DNA of 64,000 bases. Source: Anaerolineae bacterium (GTDB lineage: Bacteria; Chloroflexota; Anaerolineae; Aggregatilineales; Phototrophicaceae). The notes below the pieces were generated by a model. It was given only the letters and a program-made list of their open reading frames with translations, was not told the origin of the DNA and made no database searches. Of this stretch, positions 1 to 8,420 are shown one piece after another. Within the stretch, counting starts at the first letter, position 1. Each line of letters begins with the position of its first letter. The DNA is taken from assembly GCA_025055175.1 (NCBI GenBank), contig JANWYT010000003.1, forward strand, positions 1 to 64,000, read 5' to 3'. The position numbers and the translations under genes are program-made.

Positions 1-1
1 G

Positions 2-322
2 CGCGTGGAAGACGCCAGGCAAGCGCCATCGCTGCGCGTGGAGGCCATGAAGCTCCTCATCCCCCAAGACGCCGAAGCGCCGCTGGCCGTGCAGGTCAAC
101 CCGTTCTTGCGCCTGGAGGGCATTCCGCGCCGCGTCCTGGACTACAAGCTGGGCAGCCGCTCGGCGTTGGAGTGGGTGATCGAACAGTACCGCGTCAGCA
201 CGGACAAGCGCAGCGGCATCACCAACGACCCCAACCGCGCCGACGACGAGGGCTACATCGTGCGGCTGATCGGGCAGGTGGTGCGCGTCAGCCTAGAGAC
301 GCTGCAACTGCTGGGTGGTTGA
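2..322 (+). CDS. Type ISP restriction-modification enzyme, C-terminal fragment (cut by window edge)
   Basis: Only the last ~106 residues are inside the window; the reading frame is open to the left edge, so the apparent GTG at position 5 is not the real start. The tail has the pattern YKLGSRSALEWVIEQYRV followed by TDKRSGITNDPN and a final Y-I-V-x-LI-x-x-V-V-x-VSLET segment. From memory of the family, this is the characteristic C-terminus of the large single-chain type ISP restriction enzymes (helicase/translocase, methyltransferase and target-recognition regions in one polypeptide). The nuclease, helicase and methylase domains would lie outside the window. The next gene is convergent and starts 7 bases after this stop. 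Confidence 0.75.
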   Translation, partial: RVEDARQAPSLRVEAMKLLIPQDAEAPLAVQVNPFLRLEGIPRRVLDYKLGSRSALEWVIEQYRVSTDKRSGITNDPNRADDEGYIVRLIGQVVRVSLETLQLLGG

Positions 323-329
323 AGGGGCG

Positions 330-1262
330 CTAGGCGGCCTTCGGCTTAGCTAGCCAAGCGTTCAGGCGGTTGAAGGCGCGCAAGTTGACGATCCCGATGC
401 CCACGAAGATCATGCCCGCCCCGATGACGATGTATGCGTCCATGCGCTCGCCCAAGAAGACCACGCCCAGCAGCAGGGCCACCGGCGGCACGACGTAGGT
501 AATCATCGTGGTGCGCGCCGCCCCCAGCCCCGCCACCACCTGGTAGTACAGCAGGTAGGCGACGAAGGTGTTCAGGAAGCCCAGCGTCAGGATGGCCAGC
601 AGCGCGTCGGGCCGCATATCGACGGGGGTCGTGAGCGCCACCGCCCCCAGCGCGCCGCCCAAGACGATGGCCAGGCCAGTGTACAGCGCTCCGAAGACCA
701 TGACCAGGGCGGCCATGACCGTCGGCGGCACGTGTGCGCCCTGCATGACCTTCTTGGTGAAGGCGGTGGAGATGGCATAACAGAAGGACGCCCCCAAGAT
801 GGCCAACTGGCCTAAAAGGCTGCTCTGCATGATTTGGCCGCCCTGCCAATTGCGCGCCGCCAGCACCACCACCCCCAAGAAGCCCAGCGTCACGCCGATC
901 AGCTTTTGTGGCGTCATGCGCTCCTCGCGGAAGGCTAGGTGGGCGATCAGCAAGCCGAACAAGGCAGTGGTGGCGTTGAGGACGCTGGTGATCCCGCTCT
1001 CCACGCTCATCTCGCCCCAGCTAATCAGGAAGAAAGGCAGGGCGTTGTTGGTCAGGCCCAGCAACGCGAACGCGCCCCACGATCTGCCGAGGCGCGGCCA
1101 CTTCTGGCGCGTCAGCACGACGGCGGCGATCATGAACAGCGCGCCCACCGCCAGGCGCAGGAAGGCCACGTGCAGCGGGTCGGTGGCCTTCACCCCGATG
1201 TGGATCAAGATGAAGGACGATCCCCAGATGACGCCGCACAGCCAGAAGAAGCCCCAATACAT
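330..1262 (-). CDS. EamA/DMT-superfamily transporter
   Basis: Predicted inner-membrane exporter of about 310 residues with roughly ten hydrophobic helices in two EamA repeats. The first begins MYWGFFWLCGVIWGSSFILI, where the W-G-S-S-F motif is typical of EamA proteins; the second starts near GQLAILGASFCYAIS and ends with the conserved P-P-V-A-L-L-L-G-V-V-F-L-G-E-R pattern. The start was placed at the ATG at 1262, since the 20 residues upstream are hydrophilic and not family-like; a GTG two codons earlier preceded by a GGGGGAGA stretch is an alternative. Substrate cannot be told from sequence; relatives export amino acids or other small metabolites. It stands alone, convergent with the restriction enzyme tail. 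Confidence 0.85.
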   Translation of the reverse strand: MYWGFFWLCGVIWGSSFILIHIGVKATDPLHVAFLRLAVGALFMIAAVVLTRQKWPRLGRSWGAFALLGLTNNALPFFLISWGEMSVESGITSVLNATTALFGLLIAHLAFREERMTPQKLIGVTLGFLGVVVLAARNWQGGQIMQSSLLGQLAILGASFCYAISTAFTKKVMQGAHVPPTVMAALVMVFGALYTGLAIVLGGALGAVALTTPVDMRPDALLAILTLGFLNTFVAYLLYYQVVAGLGAARTTMITYVVPPVALLLGVVFLGERMDAYIVIGAGMIFVGIGIVNLRAFNRLNAWLAKPKAA

Positions 1263-1500
1263 AGCCACGATGGTCTCGTCTCCCCCAAGTGTCTGTCTGT
1301 CGGTGGGCAGCACACGGCCCACCCCTCAAGAATACGCTCGAAGCAGCGCGCCTGTCTATGACCAGGCCCTCGTCTCCGGCCCTCAGCCAAGCCCCCGAAG
1401 AGTGGTCAGGGCTGAGAGGAGAAGCCCTTTAGCCTATCTCTCCATCGGCGTCTGGCTTACAATAAAGCCGATTGAGTCGCCCCTCGGTGAGGATCCTTCT

Positions 1501-3318
1501 ATGTCTCAGAGCGCCACCCGCTACGCCGAAAGCCACCTCTACCGCATTCGCCACAGCCTAGCTCACATCCTGGCCGAAGCAGTGCTGGAGAAGTTCCCCG
1601 ATGCGCGCATCGCCATCGGCCCGCCCATCGAAGACGGCTTCTACTACGATTTCGAATTCAGCACCCCGCCCACGGATGACGACCTCAAGCAAATCGAAGC
1701 GCGCATGAAGAAGATCATCAGCGGCAACCACGCCTTCACTATGCGCGAAGTGACGGCAGACGAAGCGCGCCAGCTGTTCGCCAACCAGCCCTACAAGCTA
1801 GAGCTGATCGACGACTTGGTGAATGGCCGCGTCGACGAGGACGGCGAGCAAATCGCCGCTCCTTCGGCCACGCTGACCGTCTACACCCAGAACACCTTCA
1901 CCGACCTGTGCAAAGGGCCGCACGTCAGCAACACCCAAGAGATTAACCCCAACGCCTTCAGCATCACTTTCCGCCCGATGGCCGGAGCGTACTGGCGCGG
2001 CGACGAGAAGCGCACTCAGCTGACGCGCATTTATGGCACGGCTTGGCAGACGCCCGACGAGCTGAAGGACTATCTGCACCGCCTGGAAGAAGCCCGCAAG
2101 CGCGATCATCGCGTGTTGGGCCAGCAGCTGGAGCTGTTCCTGATTGAGCCGCTGGTGGGCAAGGGCCTCTCGCTGTGGTTGCCCAACGGCGCGACGCTGC
2201 GCGATACGCTGGAACGCTGGCTGCGCCAAAAGCTGCTAGACGCGGGCTATCAGCCCGTCGTCACCCCGCACATCGGCAGCATTGAGCTGTACAAGACCAG
2301 CGGCCACTACCCCTATTACAAAGACAACCAGTTCCCGCCAATGGACGTTGACGGGGAAGAATACATGATGAAGCCGATGAACTGCCCGCACCACATCATG
2401 ATCTACCGCAGTTCGCCGCGCAGCTACCGCGACTTGCCCCTCCGCTACGCAGAATTCGGCACGGTCTACCGCTACGAGAAGAGCGGCCAGCTGCACGGCC
2501 TGACGCGCGTGCGCGGCTTCACCCAAGACGACGCTCACATGTTCGTCACGCCAGAGCAGCTCGAAGACGAGTTCATCAGCGTAGTGAGGCTGGCCCAAGA
2601 GGTCTTCAACGAATTGGGCATGAACGAGTTCCGCGCGCGCGTGGGCATCCGCGATAGCAAGAAGCTGGACAAGTACGCCGGCGACGACTCGCTGTGGATT
2701 CCGGCGGCCAACGCCATCATCAACGCCTGCGAGAAGATCGGCATCCCCTTCACCGTCGAAGAAGGCGAAGCCGCGTTTTATGGGCCGAAGCTGGATTTGG
2801 TCTTCCGCGACGTGCTGAAGCGCGATTGGCAGCTCGGCACTGTGCAAGTTGACCCGAACCTGCCCCAGCGCTTCGATTTGGAATACACCGACAGCGACGG
2901 GCAGCGCAAACGCCCCATCATGATCCATCGCGCGCTGTTCGGCAGCGTAGAGCGCTTCGTCGGCATCCTGATCGAACACTTCGGCGGTGCGTTCCCGGCC
3001 TGGCTAGCGCCGCTGCAGGCGGTCATCATCCCCATCCGCGAAGACCACAACGCTTATGCCCAAGAAGTGGCCGCTCATCTGCGCCGTCATGGCTTGCGCG
3101 TCAAAGCCGACTTGCGCGACAAGCACATGCGCAACAAAATTAAAGAGAATCGCGCCCTGCTCATCCCCTGGTTGCTGATCGTCGGGGATCGCGACGTGGC
3201 TGAGCGGACGGTCAGCGTGCGCCTGCGCACCGACGAGGACAAGGGCGCGCTGAGCCTGGACGACTTCACTGCCCTGGCTACGCGCTTAGTCGCCGAACGC
3301 GCGCTGAACATCTTCTGA
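1501..3318 (+). CDS. thrS: Threonine-tRNA ligase, TGS-less form
   Basis: Charges tRNA-Thr in the cytoplasm. The protein (605 aa) starts at ATG 1501 behind a GAGGAT ribosome binding site; the open frame extends far upstream but that part is not family-like. It opens directly with the editing (SAD) domain: HSLAH at residues 18-22 and CKGPH at 137-141 give the HxxxH/CxxxH set. The N-terminal TGS domain of the ~640-residue E. coli type is missing, as in cyanobacterial ThrRS. The catalytic core carries MNCPHH (293-298, zinc Cys295), the motif 2 region RVRGFTQDDAH and a C-terminal anticodon-binding domain ending in SLDDFTAL. No T-box or other leader was found upstream. Confidence 0.96.
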   Translation: MSQSATRYAESHLYRIRHSLAHILAEAVLEKFPDARIAIGPPIEDGFYYDFEFSTPPTDDDLKQIEARMKKIISGNHAFTMREVTADEARQLFANQPYKLELIDDLVNGRVDEDGEQIAAPSATLTVYTQNTFTDLCKGPHVSNTQEINPNAFSITFRPMAGAYWRGDEKRTQLTRIYGTAWQTPDELKDYLHRLEEARKRDHRVLGQQLELFLIEPLVGKGLSLWLPNGATLRDTLERWLRQKLLDAGYQPVVTPHIGSIELYKTSGHYPYYKDNQFPPMDVDGEEYMMKPMNCPHHIMIYRSSPRSYRDLPLRYAEFGTVYRYEKSGQLHGLTRVRGFTQDDAHMFVTPEQLEDEFISVVRLAQEVFNELGMNEFRARVGIRDSKKLDKYAGDDSLWIPAANAIINACEKIGIPFTVEEGEAAFYGPKLDLVFRDVLKRDWQLGTVQVDPNLPQRFDLEYTDSDGQRKRPIMIHRALFGSVERFVGILIEHFGGAFPAWLAPLQAVIIPIREDHNAYAQEVAAHLRRHGLRVKADLRDKHMRNKIKENRALLIPWLLIVGDRDVAERTVSVRLRTDEDKGALSLDDFTALATRLVAERALNIF

Positions 3319-3327
3319 TGCGGACTC

Positions 3328-3357
3328 GTGCAGGGATGGCCTGCGCTGCCCCTGCAC
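3328..3357 (+). terminator. Hairpin after thrS
   Basis: GTGCAGGG (3328-3335) pairs perfectly with CCCTGCAC (3350-3357) around a 14-base loop, ten bases after the thrS stop. No T-run follows, so intrinsic termination is uncertain; it may instead protect the mRNA 3' end. Confidence 0.45.
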
Positions 3358-3407
3358 AGCCTGTTTGGTCAAGACACACACTTGTCTTTTAGCATGTCTG
3401 ATTCACA

Positions 3408-5237
3408 ATGGATGCAAAATCTTCGCGGTCAGGTTGGGCAATCATGGAAAGTTCTCTGCCGTCTAACGACACGATCACGGCGTTCAGCCAGGACGTCCCC
3501 TGGCGAGCCGTCGAACAGCAGAAGCGCCGCTTCATCGAGAAGCTGCGCGAGCTGCAAGCGACGGCCCAGGGCGACGACCTGCCCCTGGATGAACTGTCTC
3601 AGGCGGCAGGGACGCGCCTCAGCCTGATGTACGACGACTCGACGCATGGCAACGTCATCTTGGGCCACGTGGGCGAGCGCAGCTATGTGATGGCCAGCTT
3701 CGTGAGCCAGCGCTACCGCTTCGGCAAGCCTTTGCTCAGGACTATCGTGCCGTACAACCTCAATCCGGCCGTCAACCACACCAACATGGAGGAGACGGAC
3801 ACGCCCACCACCACCTTGCGGGCCATCGGCGCGGAGATTGAACTAGGCCTATACCACCCAGATGGCAGCGCCCCCAGCGACGAAGAGGTGCTGCGCTACG
3901 GCGAAATTTACCGCAACTACGCCCAAAAGCTGGGCATCACCCCCACGGTAGACCGCGAAGCTTGCCAGTATCAAGTCGAAGTCCACGTGGCGCCAGGGAT
4001 TGGCTACAGCCGCGCCCGCACCTCGCTGGAGAGCATTCTGCAATCGCTGGTCTTCTCCAGCGAGCAGACGGGCCTCTACACGGCCATCCTGCCCGCCTAT
4101 CCCATCCTGAGCGACTTCCACCTGACCAACGACCCCAAAGTCCACTCTGCCGTCGACGTCATGGTGGAGATCAACGCCCAATTTGCCGAATATGGCGAAC
4201 GGCAGCGCAGCGCCAAAGCGCGCTACAACATCCCCCAAAGCGCCAACGTCGTCGAATTGTTCCGCATTCAGGGCTGCCACATCCACCTGGACGTGGCTGG
4301 TCGCAGCGAAGCGCTGGGCCTGTTCACCTTCTACACCATGCTGCGCAGCGCGACGGCCATCGCCAACGCGGCCGTCCTCAAAGGCAGCCCCTTTGTCAAC
4401 GGCACGTGCGACCCTGAATATCTGTGTACGCGCGAATACTTGCGCAGCACCACCGTCACGGGCCGTTACCTGCCTCTGCCTCTCTCGCCTCACCACATCC
4501 CTGGTGACATGGCCCGCTACGGCGCGCTCTTGCGCAGCGAACGGGCCAATTCCACCGCCCGCGCTCTGCTGTGCGAGAGCAGCTTGGGCCAAGACATTTC
4601 GTCCATGCACAACCCCATCGGCCGCCTGCGCCCCGACTTGAGCGCCAGCAAGCGCATTTGCACCGTCGAAAGCACGGGCATGCCCGTCAACATCAGCGCT
4701 TCTCGCCAGGCCGCTGTCTTGGCTGACTTCGAATACACCCACGTGCTGGTGGAGAACTACTATCGCCAACATGGCACAGACTTAGAGCCGATGATGAATG
4801 ACCGCGTCCTGTGGTCATTGATCGGCCCACTGAGCTACGAAAAATTCGCTCAGCAGCACGACAATTCGGATCGGCACGGCACAGACATCATCTTGGAGAC
4901 CGCCAGCGGCCAGCAAATGACTCTGTCTGAATTCTATGAGATGAAGCGCAAGTACATGCACCGTCACCTGGTAGACGTGCCGAGCATCTCCCCGCGCGAA
5001 GTCGATGACGTGTACATGAGCTTGGGCCGCATGCTAGAGCCGCCCAGCGGTCGCGTTGCCGAGACGGTGGAACAGTACATCTACGATCCGACGCGGCGCA
5101 GCACAGGCAATTGGGGCAAAATCCTGCGCAACTGCTTCATCGACGAAGGAGGCACGCCAGGCAGCCACGACCCCGACGCCGTGCTGCGCGTGGCCAATCG
5201 CATTCATCGCGCCCTGGTCAAGCGCTACTCGTCCTGA
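3408..5237 (+). CDS. GCS2-type carboxylate-amine ligase (glutamate-cysteine ligase superfamily)
   Basis: A 609-residue protein showing the three signatures I associate with the GCS2/YbdK glutamine-synthetase-fold ligases: a metal-site strand GAEIELG (141-147, compare G-x-E-x-E), a GCHIHLDV strand (289-296, compare GQHVHVG) and a late C-T-V-E-S-T-G-M-P segment around Glu421 (compare EVRVMDTP). Such enzymes join a carboxylate to an amine with ATP. It is much longer than YbdK-like proteins (~370 aa); the first ~135 residues and the last ~130 are extra. The exact substrate is unknown; gamma-glutamylcysteine synthesis is possible but not shown. ATG 3408 has no good ribosome binding site; ATG 3444 (597 aa) is an alternative. 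It lies between thrS and a sugar-modification cassette on the same strand. Confidence 0.6.
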   Translation: MDAKSSRSGWAIMESSLPSNDTITAFSQDVPWRAVEQQKRRFIEKLRELQATAQGDDLPLDELSQAAGTRLSLMYDDSTHGNVILGHVGERSYVMASFVSQRYRFGKPLLRTIVPYNLNPAVNHTNMEETDTPTTTLRAIGAEIELGLYHPDGSAPSDEEVLRYGEIYRNYAQKLGITPTVDREACQYQVEVHVAPGIGYSRARTSLESILQSLVFSSEQTGLYTAILPAYPILSDFHLTNDPKVHSAVDVMVEINAQFAEYGERQRSAKARYNIPQSANVVELFRIQGCHIHLDVAGRSEALGLFTFYTMLRSATAIANAAVLKGSPFVNGTCDPEYLCTREYLRSTTVTGRYLPLPLSPHHIPGDMARYGALLRSERANSTARALLCESSLGQDISSMHNPIGRLRPDLSASKRICTVESTGMPVNISASRQAAVLADFEYTHVLVENYYRQHGTDLEPMMNDRVLWSLIGPLSYEKFAQQHDNSDRHGTDIILETASGQQMTLSEFYEMKRKYMHRHLVDVPSISPREVDDVYMSLGRMLEPPSGRVAETVEQYIYDPTRRSTGNWGKILRNCFIDEGGTPGSHDPDAVLRVANRIHRALVKRYSS

Positions 5238-5259
5238 AGTTTGCGAGAGGATGTGCTGC

Positions 5260-6228
5260 GTGTCGCCCAGCTTATCCGTCGTCATCCCTTGCTACCACAG
5301 CCAGGACAGCGTAGGCCTGGTGGTGGAGCGCCTGGCTGAAGTCCTGCCCACGCTGACCGAGCGCTACGAAGTCATCCTGGTGGAGGATGGCAGCGCCGAC
5401 AACACCTGGGGCAGCATCGAAGCCTGTGCGCGCCGTTATCCCTGGGTGCGCGGCTTCCGCCTCATGCGCAACTTTGGTCAGCACAATGCATTGCTGTGCG
5501 GCTTGCGTCAGGCGCGCCACGAGATCATCGTCACGATGGACGATGATTTGCAGCACCCTCCCGAAGCCCTGGCCCTCATGCTGGACGCCCTGGGTGACTA
5601 CGACGTGGTCTACGGCAGCCCCCAGCGCGAGCGCCATGGCCTGCTGCGCGATCTGGCTTCGCAGGTGACCAAGTGGGTGCTGCAAAACGCTATGGGCGCC
5701 GATACAGCCCAGAACATCAGCGCCTACCGCCTGTTCCGCGCTCAGGTCTGCCAAGCCTTCCTGCATTACAACGGGCCATACGTTAACTTAGATGTGCTGC
5801 TCACTTGGGGGACGAAGCGCTTCACCCGCGTCACTGTCGAACATCGCAAGCGCACCATCGGCCGATCTAACTATACCCTCAGCAAGTTGATTACCCACAC
5901 CTTCAACATGCTCACGGGCTTCTCCACCTTCCCGCTGCAACTGGCCAGCTTGTTGGGCTTCGTCCTCACGGCCGTGGGCGTCGCCCTGCTGATCTACATC
6001 CTCATCATCCGCCTCATCCTGTTCGGCGATTATGTCGTGCCGGGCTTCACCTTTCTGGCCTCCATCCTCACCATCTTCGCCGGCGCGCAGATGTTCGTGC
6101 TGGGGATCATCGGCGAATACCTAGCCCGTATGCACTTCCGTTTGATGGACAAGCCCAGCTTCGTGCTGCGTCAGACCACCGAACAGGCCGCCGCTGAGCC
6201 TGCACCCGCGCAGGAAACTACCCCATGA
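5260..6228 (+). CDS. GT2 glycosyltransferase, DPM1/GtrB/ArnC-like, membrane-bound
   Basis: Predicted to transfer a sugar from a nucleotide donor to a polyprenyl phosphate at the cytoplasmic membrane. The N-terminal GT-A domain opens SPSLSVVIPCYHSQ and has ILVEDGSADNTW and TMDDDLQHPPEAL, the DDD-x-QHPPE signature of dolichyl/undecaprenyl-phosphate glycosyltransferases. The C-terminus has two long hydrophobic helices (around FPLQLASLLGFVLTAVGVAL and FTFLASILTIFAGAQMFVLG), as in GtrB/ArnC. GTG 5260 sits 9 bases behind GAGAGG and is preferred; ATG 5251 touches that site directly. The stop overlaps the next start (ATGA), so it is translationally coupled to the RffC-like gene. Confidence 0.87.
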   Translation: MSPSLSVVIPCYHSQDSVGLVVERLAEVLPTLTERYEVILVEDGSADNTWGSIEACARRYPWVRGFRLMRNFGQHNALLCGLRQARHEIIVTMDDDLQHPPEALALMLDALGDYDVVYGSPQRERHGLLRDLASQVTKWVLQNAMGADTAQNISAYRLFRAQVCQAFLHYNGPYVNLDVLLTWGTKRFTRVTVEHRKRTIGRSNYTLSKLITHTFNMLTGFSTFPLQLASLLGFVLTAVGVALLIYILIIRLILFGDYVVPGFTFLASILTIFAGAQMFVLGIIGEYLARMHFRLMDKPSFVLRQTTEQAAAEPAPAQETTP

Positions 6229-6980
6229 GCGCCCCTGCCGAATTTCTGCCCTGGGATACTGACTTCTTCGGGGTGCGCATTGGCCGCCTGACCCAGCAGC
6301 ACATGGATATCAGCTATCTGGCGGAGGTGTTAGCTTGGGCCAAAGCCGAGCAGATCGCTTGCCTGTACTTCTTGGCCAGCGCCGACGACCCCGACACAGT
6401 GCGCTTGGCGGAGGACAGCGGCTTCCGCTTTATGGACATTCGCTTGACGCTGGAACTGCCGCGTCTGCCCGCTGAGGTCGTCGCGCCGCAGCTCGAAGGC
6501 GTGCGCTTCCGCATGGGCCGGCCCAGCGACTTCGAGCCGCTGCGCCCTACGGCGCGCGCGGCCTACACGCAGACGCGCTTCTTCAGCGATCCGCGCTTCA
6601 GCGACGAACAGTGTGCCGATTTGTACGAAACCTGGCTACGACGCAGCCTGCTGGAGGCCTGGGCCGATGGCGTCATGGTGGCTGAGCTGACCGAGTCGGG
6701 CTTGCCCATCGGCTACATCACCGGCCATTTGAACGCTGAGACGAAGCGCGCGCGCATTGGCTTGGTGGGCGTGAGCGAAGCGGCGCGCGGTCGCAGCGTA
6801 GGCCAGGGCCTCTTGGCGGCCACGCTGGCCTGGTTCGCCCAAGCGGGCATGAACAGCGTCGAAGTGACCACTCAGGGCCGCAACATCGGCGCACAGCGCC
6901 TCTATCAGCGCGGCGGCTTCCTGTCGCAGCAGGTGGGCCTGTGGTATCACCTATGGCTAGACCAGTCAGGATCGTCGTGA
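6225..6980 (+). CDS. GNAT acetyltransferase, RffC/WecD-like (dTDP-4-amino-4,6-dideoxy-galactose acetyltransferase)
   Basis: The N-terminus reads LPWDTDFFGVRIGRL, the W-D-[ST]-x-F-F-G-x-x-I-[GA]-R-L signature of RffC/WecD, the enzyme that N-acetylates dTDP-Fuc4N using acetyl-CoA. The C-terminal half is a GNAT fold with acetyl-CoA loop VSEAARGRSVGQGLL and the closing R-N-I-G-A-Q-R-L-Y-Q-R-x-G-F pattern. The length, 251 aa, is close to E. coli RffC. It overlaps the preceding GT2 gene by 4 bases and is followed 46 bases later by an RffA-like transaminase that would supply its substrate, which strengthens the assignment. Cytoplasmic. Confidence 0.82.
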   Translation: MSAPAEFLPWDTDFFGVRIGRLTQQHMDISYLAEVLAWAKAEQIACLYFLASADDPDTVRLAEDSGFRFMDIRLTLELPRLPAEVVAPQLEGVRFRMGRPSDFEPLRPTARAAYTQTRFFSDPRFSDEQCADLYETWLRRSLLEAWADGVMVAELTESGLPIGYITGHLNAETKRARIGLVGVSEAARGRSVGQGLLAATLAWFAQAGMNSVEVTTQGRNIGAQRLYQRGGFLSQQVGLWYHLWLDQSGSS

Positions 6981-7026
6981 TAGGCTGAATGCGAACTCAT
7001 GCGCCGCAGCCTGCGAGAGGTAAGAT

Positions 7027-8172
7027 ATGGCGGATTACAAAGTACCTTTCAACCTGCCCACGATGACCGGCAGCGAGCTGGCCTATATTCAGCGTTCGCT
7101 GGCCAACGGCCACGTGAGCGGAGATGGCACATTCACCAAGCAGTGTCATGCGTTCTTGGAGGAACTGCTGGGCGTGCCGCGCGTCCTGCTGACGACCTCC
7201 TGCACTCATGCCCTAGAGATGGCCGCTCTGCTGTTGGATTTGCAGCCTGGTGACGAAGTAATCGTGCCGTCCTTCACCTTCGTCAGCACGGTCAACGCTT
7301 TCGCCCTGCGCGGCGCGACGCCCATCTTCGCCGACGTCCGCCCCGACACACTCAATCTAGATGAGAGCAAGCTGGAATCGCTGATTACGTCGCGCACGCG
7401 CGCCATCGTGCCAGTGCATTACGCCGGCGTGGCCTGCGAAATGGACGACATACTAGCCATCGCCAAGCGCTACAACATCCACGTCATCGAAGACAATGCC
7501 CACGGCCTGTTCGGCAAATACAAAGGCCGTTGGCTGGGGACGCTCGGCTCGCTGGCTACGCAGAGCTTCCACGAGACCAAGAACATCACCTGCGGCGAAG
7601 GCGGCGCGCTGCTCATCAACGACGCTTGGTTCACGGAGCGAGCCGAAATCCTGCGCGAAAAAGGCACGAACCGCAGCCGCTTCTTCCGTGGTCAGGTCGA
7701 CAAGTACACCTGGGTCGATATTGGCTCTAGCTACCTGCCTTCTGACATGCTGGCGGCTTTCTTGTTGGCCCAACTAGAGCGCTGGACGGAGATTCAAGAG
7801 GTGCGCGCGCGCATTTGGCGGCGCTACGACCAAGCCCTGGCTGATTGGGCTGACGAACACCGCGTCCAGCGCCCCACCATCCCCGTCCACGTGGAGCAGG
7901 CCTATCACATGTACTACATCCTGTTGCCCTCATTGGAGGTGCGCACCCGTCTCATTGCCTTTTTGAAGGCGCGCGGCATACAGAGCGTCTTTCACTACCT
8001 GCCGTTGCACCTGTCGGATATGGGCAAGCGCTACGGTGGCCAAGTGGGCCAAGCTCCAGTGACCGAGAGCGTCAGCGACCGTCTGCTGCGTCTGCCCTTC
8101 TACAACAGCATGACAGAAGCTGAACAGCAAGCTGTGATCGAGGGCCTCTACGCCTTCACAGATTGGACGTAG
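7027..8172 (+). CDS. rffA: dTDP-4-amino-4,6-dideoxygalactose transaminase (RffA/WecE-like)
   Basis: PLP-dependent sugar aminotransferase of the DegT/DnrJ/EryC1 family, 381 aa. It matches the E. coli RffA pattern in order: PFNLP then GSELAYIQ at the start; the serine-rich LLTTSCTHALEMAALLLD; VPVHYAGVACEMD; the PLP lysine in SFHETKNITCGEGGALL; EKGTNRSRFFRGQVDKYTW; and DIGSSYLPSDMLAAFLLAQL. It converts dTDP-4-keto-6-deoxyglucose plus glutamate to dTDP-Fuc4N. Strong start: GAGAGGTAAGAT directly before ATG. Last gene of the GT2-rffC-rffA cassette, followed by an intrinsic terminator. rmlA/rmlB, which make the dTDP-sugar precursor, are not in the window. Confidence 0.92.
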   Translation: MADYKVPFNLPTMTGSELAYIQRSLANGHVSGDGTFTKQCHAFLEELLGVPRVLLTTSCTHALEMAALLLDLQPGDEVIVPSFTFVSTVNAFALRGATPIFADVRPDTLNLDESKLESLITSRTRAIVPVHYAGVACEMDDILAIAKRYNIHVIEDNAHGLFGKYKGRWLGTLGSLATQSFHETKNITCGEGGALLINDAWFTERAEILREKGTNRSRFFRGQVDKYTWVDIGSSYLPSDMLAAFLLAQLERWTEIQEVRARIWRRYDQALADWADEHRVQRPTIPVHVEQAYHMYYILLPSLEVRTRLIAFLKARGIQSVFHYLPLHLSDMGKRYGGQVGQAPVTESVSDRLLRLPFYNSMTEAEQQAVIEGLYAFTDWT

Positions 8173-8215
8173 TACTCTACAATGGCGCAAGAAGCGCCGT
8201 CATCAGGCTTTTCCA

Positions 8216-8237
8216 GGGGGCTTCAGCCCCTTTTTTT
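8216..8237 (+). terminator. Intrinsic terminator after rffA
   Basis: GGGGCT (8217-8222), loop TC, AGCCCC (8225-8230), then seven T (8231-8237). It is the only hairpin in the window with a full T-run, about 45 bases after the rffA stop, and closes the sugar cassette before rnj. Confidence 0.92.
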
Positions 8238-8420
8238 CATCTGCGGCGCATTACCCTCATGACAATAACCAGGCCCGCGCGCCTGTTGCAGACCCCAAAA
8301 AAACCTCACACAGACTTGTTGACTTTCTTACTGATCTACCTAAAACACTGACCGAAATAAACCCCATCAAGAGCGCACGCGATCCAGGGTGGGGCCGAGA
8401 GCATTGGAGAACAAGAGAAT

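Noticed and set aside
799..1500. N-terminal extension of thrS in the same frame
   Set aside because: It is antisense to the EamA transporter and unlike ThrRS; the ribosome site and the SAD domain start fit ATG 1501.
1263..1500. Possible T-box or other leader for thrS
   Set aside because: No GGTGG-x-ACCGCG-type sequence or stable terminator is present; only a weak TACAAT (1458-1463) was seen.
2236..2979. Antisense frame of 247 codons inside thrS
   Set aside because: Shadow of a strongly supported gene, no motif.
3849..4772. Antisense frame of 307 codons inside the GCS2-like gene
   Set aside because: Low-complexity Ala/Val/Gly composition typical of reverse-strand shadows.
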